A stretch of 17,610 bases of DNA from Bacteroidales bacterium (GTDB lineage: Bacteria > Bacteroidota > Bacteroidia > Bacteroidales > Dysgonomonadaceae), in contig JAAZLV010000095.1 of the NCBI GenBank assembly GCA_012799155.1, positions 1 to 17,610 of the forward strand, in the 5' to 3' direction. The first letter of the stretch is position 1, and every line of letters begins with the position of its first letter. A model generated the notes under the pieces. The model was not told where the DNA came from and ran no database searches. It was given only the letters and a program-made list of their open reading frames with translations. Shown piece after piece: positions 7,586 to 14,772 of this stretch. Made by a program: the position numbers and the translations under genes.

Positions 7586-8503
7586 ATGATCATTTTACGA
7601 TATTTCATTTCGTTGATTATACTGTCGTTTGTGACGATTCCACTTGTTGCACAAATCCCTCATGAATACTACGCCCTGGCAGAAGGAAAGAGTGGGGCTC
7701 CATTGAAAAGTGCCCTTTTTAGTCTTGTTGGTGAACCTATGGTGCTTTCATACAGAGAGATATGGGAGGCTTTTGAATCTACGGATGCAATCAAGAAAGA
7801 CAAGGTGTGGGACATCTATTCCCATGATCCTGATGATGGAGGAGCATATGGGTATGACTTCAGGCAGCATCGTTGTGGAACCTCCCGACAAGAGGGAGAC
7901 TGTTACAATCGGGAGCATCTCTTCCCCAGAAGCTGGTTTCGTGGCACTGCTGCACTTGAGTCGGACCTCTTTCACATCTATCCCACCGATGGCTATGTGA
8001 ACAGCCGTCGCGGAAACCTCCCTTTCGGTGAGGTTGGTATCATTTCCTGGGAGTCAACCAATGGATCGAAGGTGGGGCAGAATACTTTTGGGGGTTATAC
8101 CCGTACTGTCTTTGAACCCATCGATGAATACAAGGGTGATGTGGCGCGTTGTTATTTCTATGTGGTGACAGCCTATGAGGATGAACTGCACAGATGGAAC
8201 TCAGATCAGACCTCGAGGGATCGCTATCCCGGTTTCAGTAAATGGTCGCTTGAATTACTGCTGAAATGGCATCGTGAAGATCCTGTTAGCCTGAAGGAAG
8301 TGCGTCGTAACGAAGCGGTTTATAGGTTGCAAAAGAATCGCAATCCATATGTTGATTATCCTCAACTTGCTGAACATGTTTGGGGAAATGCCATCGATGA
8401 ACCTTTTTATTCGGATACCATAGCCGACAGTTTCCGTGAGATTGAGCAGAGCCCTTTTGAACGATGGCTGGAGAGGATAATGGATTTTGTGATGACAAGA
8501 TAA
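7586..8503 (+). CDS. secreted endonuclease I (EndA/NucM family, beta-beta-alpha metal fold)
   Basis: The 305-residue protein starts with a signal peptide (cleavage probable after VAQ, residue ~23), so it acts in the periplasm or outside the cell. The body matches the Endonuclease_1 family, which cuts DNA and often RNA non-specifically with one metal ion. Visible motifs are KVWDIYSHDP, the catalytic NREHLFPRSWF with Glu110 and His111, and the metal-site helix DLFHIYPTDGYVNSRRGN with Asn139 and Asn144. Two cysteines flank the active-site segment (HRCGT and GDCYN). The ATG is clear, and the next gene starts 4 bases after the stop. Likely role: digesting environmental nucleic acid for nutrients, which is inference. 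Confidence 0.9.
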   Translation: MIILRYFISLIILSFVTIPLVAQIPHEYYALAEGKSGAPLKSALFSLVGEPMVLSYREIWEAFESTDAIKKDKVWDIYSHDPDDGGAYGYDFRQHRCGTSRQEGDCYNREHLFPRSWFRGTAALESDLFHIYPTDGYVNSRRGNLPFGEVGIISWESTNGSKVGQNTFGGYTRTVFEPIDEYKGDVARCYFYVVTAYEDELHRWNSDQTSRDRYPGFSKWSLELLLKWHREDPVSLKEVRRNEAVYRLQKNRNPYVDYPQLAEHVWGNAIDEPFYSDTIADSFREIEQSPFERWLERIMDFVMTR

Positions 8504-8507
8504 GCCA

Positions 8508-9782
8508 ATGAGAACTCTGCATATTTCATTACTATTCCTATTGGTGATCACTACAGGATGCAACACTGTATCGGCTGACTCACTGAAAATAGCATTGCTG
8601 AGCGATATCCATTTCTTATCTCCAAAGCTATACGACAGCGGTGAAGCATTTACGACATACGAGCAGGTCTCCGGTAGACAATTTGATGATCAGGAGATGG
8701 TACTTGAGCAAGTGTGGAGTATTCTGCGCCGGGAAAGACCCGATCTTCTCTTGATCTCCGGTGATCTCACCCATCACGGTGAGCGACAGAGTCACCTTGA
8801 TCTGGTTACAGATCTGCTTTCTCTCGAGAAGGAGGGTGTCCGTGTGCTTGTGGTGCCCGGAAATCATGACATCAATATCCCCAATGCTGTCGCTTACAGA
8901 GGCGATAAAAAGCTTCCGGTTGAGAGCGTTACAAAAGATGAATTTGTTGCACTCTATGAGTCGTTTGGTTATGGCGAAGCGCTTTACAGGGATGAAGCCT
9001 CACTCAGTTATGTTGCCTCTCTGGATGATCAGCATTGGCTTCTTTGCTTCGATAGCAATCGTTACGAAGAGCATGTTAACGGATCAATTACAGCTGGCCG
9101 TATCAAAGAACAAACACGTGAATGGGCCATCTCTGTGCTTCAAGAGGCGGATGATAAAGGCATCACTGTGCTGGGCATGATGCACCATGGGCTGGTGGAA
9201 CATATGCCCTACCAGTCGGATTTCTTCCCTGCCTATCTCGTTGCTGAGTGGGCGCACCATGCGGCATGGTTGGCCGAAGCAGGAATGCCTCTTATCTTTA
9301 CAGGTCATTTTCACTCGAACGATGTCACCCGTTTTGATGCTCCTTCGGGTAAGAGCATATACGATCTGGAGACCGCCAGCCTGGCACAATATCCGTATGC
9401 CTGGCGGATGATGACTCTCAAGGAGGGAAGCCTCACAGTGGAGAGCCGTTTTGTTAAACAATTAGACGGTAAAATCAATCTGGAGGAGGAAGCACACAAA
9501 CGATTGGAGATGGTGACCCGTCGTGTTGCAGAACATCGACTGAGTGAAATGGGTGTTCCAATACCGGAGGAATTGATGCCATTGCTCACCGACCTGATAG
9601 TGAAACTCAACATGCTGCATGTGAAAGGCGATGAGAAGGCTGATCCTGAGATGCTGTTTGCCCTTCGTTTGTTCGCCTCTTACATGGGAAATGAGTTTGA
9701 AACGTTGGATTTTTCATTCGATTTTCCTCCGGATGATAACAACCTGGTGATCCGTTGGGGTAAAGGGAATGTCGAAGAATAG
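8508..9782 (+). CDS. calcineurin-like metallophosphoesterase lipoprotein
   Basis: The 424-residue protein has a lipoprotein signal (lipobox ITTGC, Cys18), so it should sit in the envelope. All the dinuclear-metal motifs of the calcineurin-like fold are present: SDIH (Asp33, His35), GDLTHHGE (Asp86), GNHD (Asn119, His120), MHH (His226, His227) and GHFHS (His267, His269). The C-terminal ~120 residues are helical and acidic and I do not recognise them. The family hydrolyses phosphomonoesters or phosphodiesters. Its position 4 bases after a secreted nuclease suggests nucleotide or phosphate scavenging, but cAMP- or lipid-directed activity is equally possible. rnhB starts 8 bases after the stop. 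Confidence 0.87.
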   Translation: MRTLHISLLFLLVITTGCNTVSADSLKIALLSDIHFLSPKLYDSGEAFTTYEQVSGRQFDDQEMVLEQVWSILRRERPDLLLISGDLTHHGERQSHLDLVTDLLSLEKEGVRVLVVPGNHDINIPNAVAYRGDKKLPVESVTKDEFVALYESFGYGEALYRDEASLSYVASLDDQHWLLCFDSNRYEEHVNGSITAGRIKEQTREWAISVLQEADDKGITVLGMMHHGLVEHMPYQSDFFPAYLVAEWAHHAAWLAEAGMPLIFTGHFHSNDVTRFDAPSGKSIYDLETASLAQYPYAWRMMTLKEGSLTVESRFVKQLDGKINLEEEAHKRLEMVTRRVAEHRLSEMGVPIPEELMPLLTDLIVKLNMLHVKGDEKADPEMLFALRLFASYMGNEFETLDFSFDFPPDDNNLVIRWGKGNVEE

Positions 9783-9790
9783 CTAAACGT

Positions 9791-10405
9791 ATGAAAAAGT
9801 GTGCTAAATTGTTGTCATACATGCATGAAGGATTCCTGGAAGCAGGTTGTGATGAAGCTGGCAGGGGGTGTCTTGCAGGACCGGTCTTTGCTGCCGCTGT
9901 CATTCTGCCGCCTGACTTCAGGTGCGACATATTGAACGACTCCAAGCAGCTCACAGAACGACAGCGTGAAAAGTTGCGTGTCGTGATTCAACAGGAGGCG
10001 CTTTTTTATGCCGTTGCATCCTGTTCTCCGGAGGAGATAGACCGCCTCAATATTTTAAGAGCCTCCATCGAGGCGATGCATCGTTCGTTGAACTTGCTCT
10101 CCAACAAGCCACAACATATACTTGTAGATGGTAATCGCTTCTTGCCCTATGAGGGGATTCCCTACAGTTGTGTGATTAAAGGTGATGCGAAATTCATGTC
10201 GATTGCTGCGGCATCGGTGCTCGCAAAGACCTGGCGTGACGAACACATGCGTGATCTGGACAAACAATACCCTCAGTACGGTTGGAGCCGCAACAAGGGT
10301 TATCCCACAATGGAGCACCGCGAGGCAATTCGAATCCACGGCACTACACCCCATCACCGCAAGAGTTTTGCCCTGTTAAAGAGGCAGCTTGAATTCGACT
10401 TTTAA
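9791..10405 (+). CDS. rnhB: ribonuclease HII
   Basis: The 204-residue cytosolic enzyme removes ribonucleotides from RNA/DNA duplexes, including single misincorporated ribonucleotides. The signature AGCDEAGRGCLAGPVFAAAV carries catalytic Asp21 and Glu22. Further motifs are NDSKQLT, VDGN (Asp113), KGDAKFMSIAAASVLAKTWRDE (Asp132) and the C-terminal KSFALLKRQLEF. The N-terminus before the domain is short and the ATG at 9791 lies 8 bases after the phosphoesterase stop, as expected in an operon. It is the last gene of that operon and faces tex. Confidence 0.96.
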   Translation: MKKCAKLLSYMHEGFLEAGCDEAGRGCLAGPVFAAAVILPPDFRCDILNDSKQLTERQREKLRVVIQQEALFYAVASCSPEEIDRLNILRASIEAMHRSLNLLSNKPQHILVDGNRFLPYEGIPYSCVIKGDAKFMSIAAASVLAKTWRDEHMRDLDKQYPQYGWSRNKGYPTMEHREAIRIHGTTPHHRKSFALLKRQLEFDF

Positions 10406-10428
10406 GCCTAAACAGTAAGAATAATGGT
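10406..10428. other. 23-base convergent junction between rnhB and tex
   Basis: The stop codons of two convergent genes are separated by only 23 bases. I see no stem-loop with a T-run for either strand, so termination here must be Rho-dependent, or transcripts overlap in the opposite gene. Confidence 0.5.
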
Positions 10429-12552
10429 TCAGAGTCCTTTCATCGAGAGCTGGATCCGTTTTCTCTCCCTATTCACTGAAAGCACTTTTACTTTGACGTG
10501 TTGGTGTAGCGACACAACCTCCGATACATTGGAGACGAACCGATTGGCCAGTTCTGAGATGTGTACAAGTCCGTTTTCCTTGATGCCAATATCCACAAAG
10601 CAACCAAACTGGGTGATGTTGGTCACGATACCGGGAAGAGTCATCCCCTCCTGCAGATCGTCTATCAGTCGGATAGATGGGTCAAATTCAAGTGTCTGAA
10701 CCTTCGACCGGGGGTCTAGTCCCGGCTTTTGAAGCTCTTGCAATATGTCAACAAGTGTTTCTTCACCAACAGTCTCATTCTTGTATTTTTCCTTATCGAT
10801 GGCTGTGATTCGCTCTTTGTTGCCGATTAACTCCCTTACACTGCATTTAAGGTCTTTCGCCATCTGCTCCACAATGGGGTAACTTTCAGGATGGACTGCT
10901 GAATTGTCGAGAGGATTCTCTGCCTCGGTTATCCGTAGAAAGCCAGCACATTGTTCATACGCTCTCTCCCCCAATCGTGGAACCTTCATCAGTTCCCGGC
11001 GAGAACGGAAAGGGCCATTTTGGGAACGCCACTCCACGATGTTGTTTGCTAGCGATTCACCCAAACCTGAGACATAAGTAAGCAGATGCCTGCTGGCAGT
11101 GTTTAGATTCACTCCCACTAGGTTGACGCAACTTTCCACAGTCAGGTCGAGTGAACGTTTCAGCTTCACCTGATCTACATCATGCTGGTATTGCCCTACG
11201 CCAATCGCTTTAGGGTCTATCTTTACCAGTTCCGCAAGTGGGTCACTCAGCCGTCGTCCGATGGAGATGGCACCCCGGACGGTGACATCATATTCCGGAA
11301 ACTCCTCGCGGGCAACCTTTGAGGCGGAGTAGACCGATGCGCCACTCTCGCTCACTACGAATACATTCACCTCTTTCTCATACCTCAGTCCGGTGATGAA
11401 TCCCTCTGTCTCCCGGCTGGCTGTGCCGTTCCCGATGGCGATTGCATCTATACGGTAGGTGGAAACAAGCTTCACTACCTTGTTCCCTGCTTTTCCACGC
11501 TCATTCTGTGGAGGATGGGGATAGATGGTCTCATTGTGCAACAAATTGCCCTGCTCATCGAGACACACCAACTTGCACCCCGTACGGTAACCTGGGTCGA
11601 TGCCCAGGATACGCTGCTGTCCCAGAGGAGGTGAGAGGAGTAATTGTCTGAGGTTTTCTGCAAAGACAGTAATGGATGCCTCTTCTGCCTTTTCCCTTGT
11701 AAGGTTGGCATATTCGGTCTCGATGGAAGGTTTCAGCAATCGCTTATAGCCATCTTTCATTGCCTCGATTACATGATCTGCCGCTTCACTGTTGTTCTTT
11801 ACTAGTTTCTTTTCCAATCGTCGGAAGCAGTGTTCGTCATCGGGCGAGATTGAAACACGCAGAAATCCCTCTTTCTCTCCTCGTCGGATGGCCAGTAAAC
11901 GGTGCGAGGGCAATCGCGCGATTGGTGCGGTGAAGTCGAAATAATCGCTGAACTTCTCACCCTCCTGCTCTTTACCTTTCATGACTTTCGAGGTGATCAT
12001 CGCCTCGTGTGCGAAGATCTGACGTACAATTTGTCGTGCTCCTGAGTCCTCGTTAATCCACTCTGCAATGATGTCACGTGCCCCTTTCAGTGCTTCTGCG
12101 GCATTCCCCACTTCATCACTTATGTAGCGTTCAGCCTCAGGTTCAACAGGGCGCTGTTGCTGTGACATCAGCCAACGTGCCAATCCTTCCAGCCCCTTCT
12201 TCCGGGCAATCTCTGCTCTTGTCTGCCGCTTAGGCTTATAAGGCAGATAGAGATCTTCCAGATGAGTGCTGTCGGGGCACCGGCGAATCTCCATCTCCAA
12301 TTCCGGTGTCAGTTTCTCTTGCTCGCTTATTGATTTCAGGATATACTCCTTCCGCTTATCCAGTTCCATTTGTTTCTCTTTCAATTCACCGATACGAGCT
12401 ATCTGCACCTCATCGAGGCCGCCGGTGACCTCCTTTCGGTAACGACTAATAAAAGGAATGGTGGCACCTTCCTCCAGTAGTCGGATGGTGTTCTCGACAC
12501 TTCTGAGGGACAATCCCAGCGATTGGGCAATTGATGAATGGTTCTGGAACAT
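10429..12552 (-). CDS. tex: Tex-family S1 RNA-binding transcription accessory protein
   Basis: The 707-residue protein is slightly shorter than E. coli YhgF but has the full Tex layout. The N-terminal helical region contains ATIPFISRYRKEVTGGLDE and the LYLPYKPKRQTRAEIARKKG segment. A YqgF/RNase H-like domain begins around residue 315 with RILGIDPGYRTGCK (Asp319). Two helix-hairpin-helix motifs follow (VSGLGESLANNIVEWR and VPRLGERAYEQCAGFLRI), and a C-terminal S1 domain occupies about 637-707 (GMTLPGIVTNITQFGCFVDI). Tex binds nucleic acids and affects transcription and virulence-gene expression in several bacteria. Its biochemical role is not fully defined. It is divergent from radA and has an exact -7 element 35 bases before the ATG. 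Confidence 0.96.
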   Translation of the reverse strand: MFQNHSSIAQSLGLSLRSVENTIRLLEEGATIPFISRYRKEVTGGLDEVQIARIGELKEKQMELDKRKEYILKSISEQEKLTPELEMEIRRCPDSTHLEDLYLPYKPKRQTRAEIARKKGLEGLARWLMSQQQRPVEPEAERYISDEVGNAAEALKGARDIIAEWINEDSGARQIVRQIFAHEAMITSKVMKGKEQEGEKFSDYFDFTAPIARLPSHRLLAIRRGEKEGFLRVSISPDDEHCFRRLEKKLVKNNSEAADHVIEAMKDGYKRLLKPSIETEYANLTREKAEEASITVFAENLRQLLLSPPLGQQRILGIDPGYRTGCKLVCLDEQGNLLHNETIYPHPPQNERGKAGNKVVKLVSTYRIDAIAIGNGTASRETEGFITGLRYEKEVNVFVVSESGASVYSASKVAREEFPEYDVTVRGAISIGRRLSDPLAELVKIDPKAIGVGQYQHDVDQVKLKRSLDLTVESCVNLVGVNLNTASRHLLTYVSGLGESLANNIVEWRSQNGPFRSRRELMKVPRLGERAYEQCAGFLRITEAENPLDNSAVHPESYPIVEQMAKDLKCSVRELIGNKERITAIDKEKYKNETVGEETLVDILQELQKPGLDPRSKVQTLEFDPSIRLIDDLQEGMTLPGIVTNITQFGCFVDIGIKENGLVHISELANRFVSNVSEVVSLHQHVKVKVLSVNRERKRIQLSMKGL

Positions 12553-12587
12553 ATGTTGATTCTTCGATGTCAGTGATGGTTCAACTG

Positions 12588-12595
12588 CAAATGTA
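12588..12595 (-). promoter_or_regulatory. Bacteroidota -7 promoter element for tex
   Basis: Read on the minus strand, TACATTTG matches TAnnTTTG exactly and ends 35 bases before the tex ATG. No TTG is present at 19-nt spacing. A TTTG lies 26 bases upstream, which is too far for the standard arrangement. Confidence 0.5.
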
Positions 12596-12607
12596 AAGAT
12601 TTTTTCC

Positions 12608-12615
12608 TAACTTTA
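12608..12615 (+). promoter_or_regulatory. candidate -7 element for radA
   Basis: TAACTTTA differs from TAnnTTTG only in the last base. It lies 20 bases before the radA ATG, the spacing seen for other genes in this window. No good -33 is visible. It lies about a dozen bases from the divergent tex element, so the two promoters would be back to back in the 83-base gap. Confidence 0.35.
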
Positions 12616-12635
12616 CCTCACCAAACGATATCGGT

Positions 12636-14003
12636 ATGGCCAAACTGAAATCAGTATATTTCTGCAGCCAATGTGGCTACGAATCGCCCAAGTGGATGGG
12701 TAAATGTCCCTCTTGCGGTGAATGGTCCACTTTTGTGGAAGAGTTGGTGCGCAAGGATGTGATGTCTAAGCAGGAGGACACACGCTCTTTCCAGAGCGTA
12801 AGGAGTGAACCTCAGCAGTTGAGGGAGATTCGTGCAGATGAAGAACCACGCATCGACTTGCGTGACGGCGAGTTGAATAGGGTTTTAGGCGGGGGACTTG
12901 TACCCGCATCGGTAGTTTTGTTGGGTGGAGAGCCGGGAATTGGCAAATCCACCCTTATCCTGCAGACAATCCTGAAATTGAATGGATTACGCACACTCTA
13001 TGTTTCCGGAGAGGAGAGTGCGAGACAGCTTAAACTGCGTGCCGATCGCATCGGTTTGCAAAACGATGATTGCCTGATTGTATGCGAAACAAACCTCGAC
13101 GAGATATTCAAACATGTGAAGAGCACCTCTCCCCGCTTGTTGGTTGTCGATTCAATTCAAACCATCTACAGTGAAGCACTTGAGTCGGCTCCAGGAAGCA
13201 TTTCACAGGTGCGGGAGTGTGCCGCAGCCCTGCTAAAGTTCGCTAAACAGTCTGGAACACCTGTGTTGCTGATTGGTCATATCACCAAGGAGGGAAGCAT
13301 TGCCGGCCCAAAGATTCTGGAACATATTGTCGATACAGTGATTCAATTCGAGGGTGATCAACACTATATGTACCGCATCCTGCGAAGCATCAAGAATCGT
13401 TTTGGAAGCACCGCCGAGCTGGGAATATATGAAATGAACCAGTCGGGACTTCGTGAGGTGAGCAACCCTTCCGAGTTGTTGTTGACGCAAAATCATGAGG
13501 GATTGAGTGGTGTTACAATTGCAGCCGCAATAGAAGGAATCCGTCCTTTTTTAATTGAGACGCAAGCACTGGTAAGTACTGCTGCCTATGGAACGCCGCA
13601 ACGATCAGCCACCGGCTTTGATATCAGAAGGATGAACATGCTGCTTGCAGTCCTGGAGAAACGTGCCGGTTTCCGTCTTGCACAGAAGGATGTCTTTCTC
13701 AATATTGCTGGAGGATTAAGAGTAAATGATCCCGGCATGGATCTTTCGGTGATCAGCGCAATCCTCTCTTCCAGTCTGGACATGAGTGTGGGAGATACCA
13801 CGGCACTTTGTGGTGAAGTGGGTCTCTCAGGTGAGATCCGGCCGGTGAATCGTATAGAGCAACGCATTCAGGAGGCGGAGAAGCTGGGATTTTCCCGCAT
13901 CCTGATACCGGCCAATAACCTGAAAGGATTTAATAAAAAGGTGAAAATTGAGGTGATTCAGGTGAAGAAGGTGAGTGATGCCTTTCGGATTCTTTTTTCC
14001 TGA
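12636..14003 (+). CDS. radA: DNA repair protein RadA (DnaB-like branch-migration ATPase)
   Basis: The 455-residue cytosolic protein processes recombination intermediates and stimulates RecA strand exchange. It begins with a four-cysteine zinc finger (Cys10, Cys13, Cys24, Cys27). The RecA-like ATPase core has Walker A GGEPGIGKST (97-106), a Walker B segment LLVVDSIQT, and the RadA-specific motif KNRFG (253-257). The C-terminal third is the Lon-protease-like domain (ALVSTAAYGTPQRSATGFD, RLAQKDVFLNIAGG, GEVGLSGEIRPV). Length and order are those of typical RadA. No clear stem-loop terminator lies between it and the tRNA promoter. Confidence 0.97.
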   Translation: MAKLKSVYFCSQCGYESPKWMGKCPSCGEWSTFVEELVRKDVMSKQEDTRSFQSVRSEPQQLREIRADEEPRIDLRDGELNRVLGGGLVPASVVLLGGEPGIGKSTLILQTILKLNGLRTLYVSGEESARQLKLRADRIGLQNDDCLIVCETNLDEIFKHVKSTSPRLLVVDSIQTIYSEALESAPGSISQVRECAAALLKFAKQSGTPVLLIGHITKEGSIAGPKILEHIVDTVIQFEGDQHYMYRILRSIKNRFGSTAELGIYEMNQSGLREVSNPSELLLTQNHEGLSGVTIAAAIEGIRPFLIETQALVSTAAYGTPQRSATGFDIRRMNMLLAVLEKRAGFRLAQKDVFLNIAGGLRVNDPGMDLSVISAILSSSLDMSVGDTTALCGEVGLSGEIRPVNRIEQRIQEAEKLGFSRILIPANNLKGFNKKVKIEVIQVKKVSDAFRILFS

Positions 14004-14053
14004 TTCTACGTTACGGTTCCAATCTGTACCTAAGAAAAAAGGAGAAAACCATT

Positions 14054-14083
14054 TTGTGGGTAGTAAAAAAAGCATTACCTTTG
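14054..14083 (+). promoter_or_regulatory. promoter of tRNA-Cys
   Basis: TTG at 14054-14056 (in the run TTTTG) is followed after exactly 19 bases by TACCTTTG at 14076-14083, a full match to the Bacteroidota consensus. The tRNA 5' end is 20 bases further on. Confidence 0.75.
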
Positions 14084-14103
14084 CATCCGCTTTATGCGTG
14101 AAT

Positions 14104-14174
14104 GGTACCTTGGCCGAGTGGTTAGGCGCCGGTCTGCAAAACCGTTTACGGCGGTTCGAATCCGCCAGGTACCT
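14104..14174 (+). tRNA. tRNA-Cys (anticodon GCA)
   Basis: The 71 bases fold as a cloverleaf. The acceptor GGTACCT pairs with AGGTACC. The D stem is GCC/GGC. The anticodon loop CTGCAAA reads GCA. The T stem GGCGG/CCGCC has loop TTCGAAT. The discriminator base is T, as expected for cysteine tRNAs. The first anticodon-stem pair (C14129 with T14145) is mismatched, leaving four pairs. The 3' CCA is not encoded and must be added by the nucleotidyltransferase. It has its own promoter and terminator. Confidence 0.95.
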
Positions 14175-14177
14175 CAT

Positions 14178-14222
14178 AGAAAGAACTCCATAACCGGAAT
14201 AGGTTTTGGAGTTCTTTCTTTT
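14178..14222 (+). terminator. intrinsic terminator of tRNA-Cys
   Basis: A perfect 13-bp stem (AGAAAGAACTCCA at 14178-14190 with TGGAGTTCTTTCT at 14207-14219) has an inner AACC/GGTT helix in its loop. The run ends in T's at 14219-14222. It starts 3 bases after the tRNA. Confidence 0.85.
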
Positions 14223-14231
14223 AATAATTTC

Positions 14232-14240
14232 TGTGGATAA
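14232..14240 (-). promoter_or_regulatory. isolated perfect DnaA box
   Basis: On the minus strand this reads TTATCCACA, the strict DnaA-box consensus. I found no other perfect copy in the window. It lies between the tRNA terminator and the 3' end of the coiled-coil gene. A single 9-mer can occur by chance in 17.6 kb (expected roughly once in seven or eight such windows), so function is uncertain. Confidence 0.3.
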
Positions 14241-14261
14241 GCCCAGTCCGCGAAATAAATC

Positions 14262-14579
14262 TCATTTTTCCTGTGGGGGCTCTTTCTTAAAGGCATCCGA
14301 AACCTTCCCGAAGTTATCCCTCCATGCTTCCGCAACAGTTGTAAAGAAGTTTCCGGCACTTTCCCTTACCACATCCCATTTGCTGTCCGACAACATGTCA
14401 TACTCTCCCAACTTTTCCGAAAGGCTGTCTCGTAGCTCACGCAGTTTCTCCAGTTGTTCCTTATATTCCTCCTTTGCATCTTCAGCAATTTCACCTGCCC
14501 TGGCTTCCAGCCTGGAGATTGTTTCAGCCAGTTCATCAATCACTTGGTGTGTCTTCTGTTTAAATTCCTCTCTTTTCAT
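14262..14579 (-). CDS. small charged coiled-coil protein of unknown function (105 aa)
   Basis: The 105-residue protein is rich in Glu, Lys, Arg and Ala, with a heptad-like pattern over about residues 5-60 (ending near ELRDSLSEKLG), so a coiled coil is likely. The second part is amphipathic (SKWDVVRESAGNFFTTVAEAW) and ends with a lysine/proline tail. There is no signal peptide or membrane segment. I do not recognise a named family. Similar small Lys/Glu-rich proteins in Bacteroidota are annotated only as coiled-coil proteins. The overlapping plus-strand frame is a serine-rich shadow and is rejected. It diverges from adk, and its upstream region carries a perfect palindrome over a -7-like sequence, which hints at regulated expression. 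Confidence 0.75.
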   Translation of the reverse strand: MKREEFKQKTHQVIDELAETISRLEARAGEIAEDAKEEYKEQLEKLRELRDSLSEKLGEYDMLSDSKWDVVRESAGNFFTTVAEAWRDNFGKVSDAFKKEPPQEK

Positions 14580-14623
14580 GTTTTGTTCTCATTGTAGTTA
14601 AATTGGATCTATTTTATAACATC

Positions 14624-14631
14624 CAAACCAA
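14624..14631 (-). promoter_or_regulatory. candidate -7 element for the coiled-coil gene
   Basis: On the minus strand this reads TTGGTTTG, one mismatch from TAnnTTTG, with TTT 19 bases upstream. It lies 44 bases before the ATG. It overlaps one arm of the palindrome at 14626-14640. Confidence 0.3.
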
Positions 14632-14640
14632 TTATTGGTT
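14626..14640. promoter_or_regulatory. perfect 15-bp palindrome, candidate operator
   Basis: Seven bases AACCAAT are mirrored exactly as ATTGGTT around a central T. It sits in the 193-base divergent region between the coiled-coil gene and adk, 46 bases from the former's ATG and about 100 bases from adk's -7 element. The form suits a dimeric repressor or activator site. Confidence 0.4.
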
Positions 14641-14741
14641 CAAATGACGAAAATTGCCTTTCGATTCTTTTTTTAAGAAATTATTAATTGGTGAAGTGGG
14701 AATAATGGGATCAAAATGAAAGTGAAACGGATGGAAAAGTG

Positions 14742-14749
14742 TATCTTTG
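14742..14749 (+). promoter_or_regulatory. Bacteroidota -7 promoter element for adk-obgE-pgeF
   Basis: TATCTTTG matches TAnnTTTG exactly, 23 bases before the adk ATG at 14773. The bases at the ideal -33 position do not read TTG. It is the only good promoter candidate before this three-gene operon. Confidence 0.6.
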
Positions 14750-14772
14750 CAACTTAATTATTGTTGAGAAAT

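Noticed and set aside
13975..14193. 72-codon plus-strand frame across the radA end and the tRNA
   Set aside because: It overlaps the tRNA-Cys gene and its promoter and has no family features.
14206..14601. 131-codon plus-strand frame opposite the coiled-coil gene
   Set aside because: It is Ser/Phe-rich low-complexity sequence produced by the antisense of Glu/Lys/Arg codons. The minus-strand frame has protein-like patterning.
14761..14772. TTG start for adk four codons upstream
   Set aside because: The ATG at 14773 gives the standard adenylate kinase N-terminus directly before the P-loop strand.
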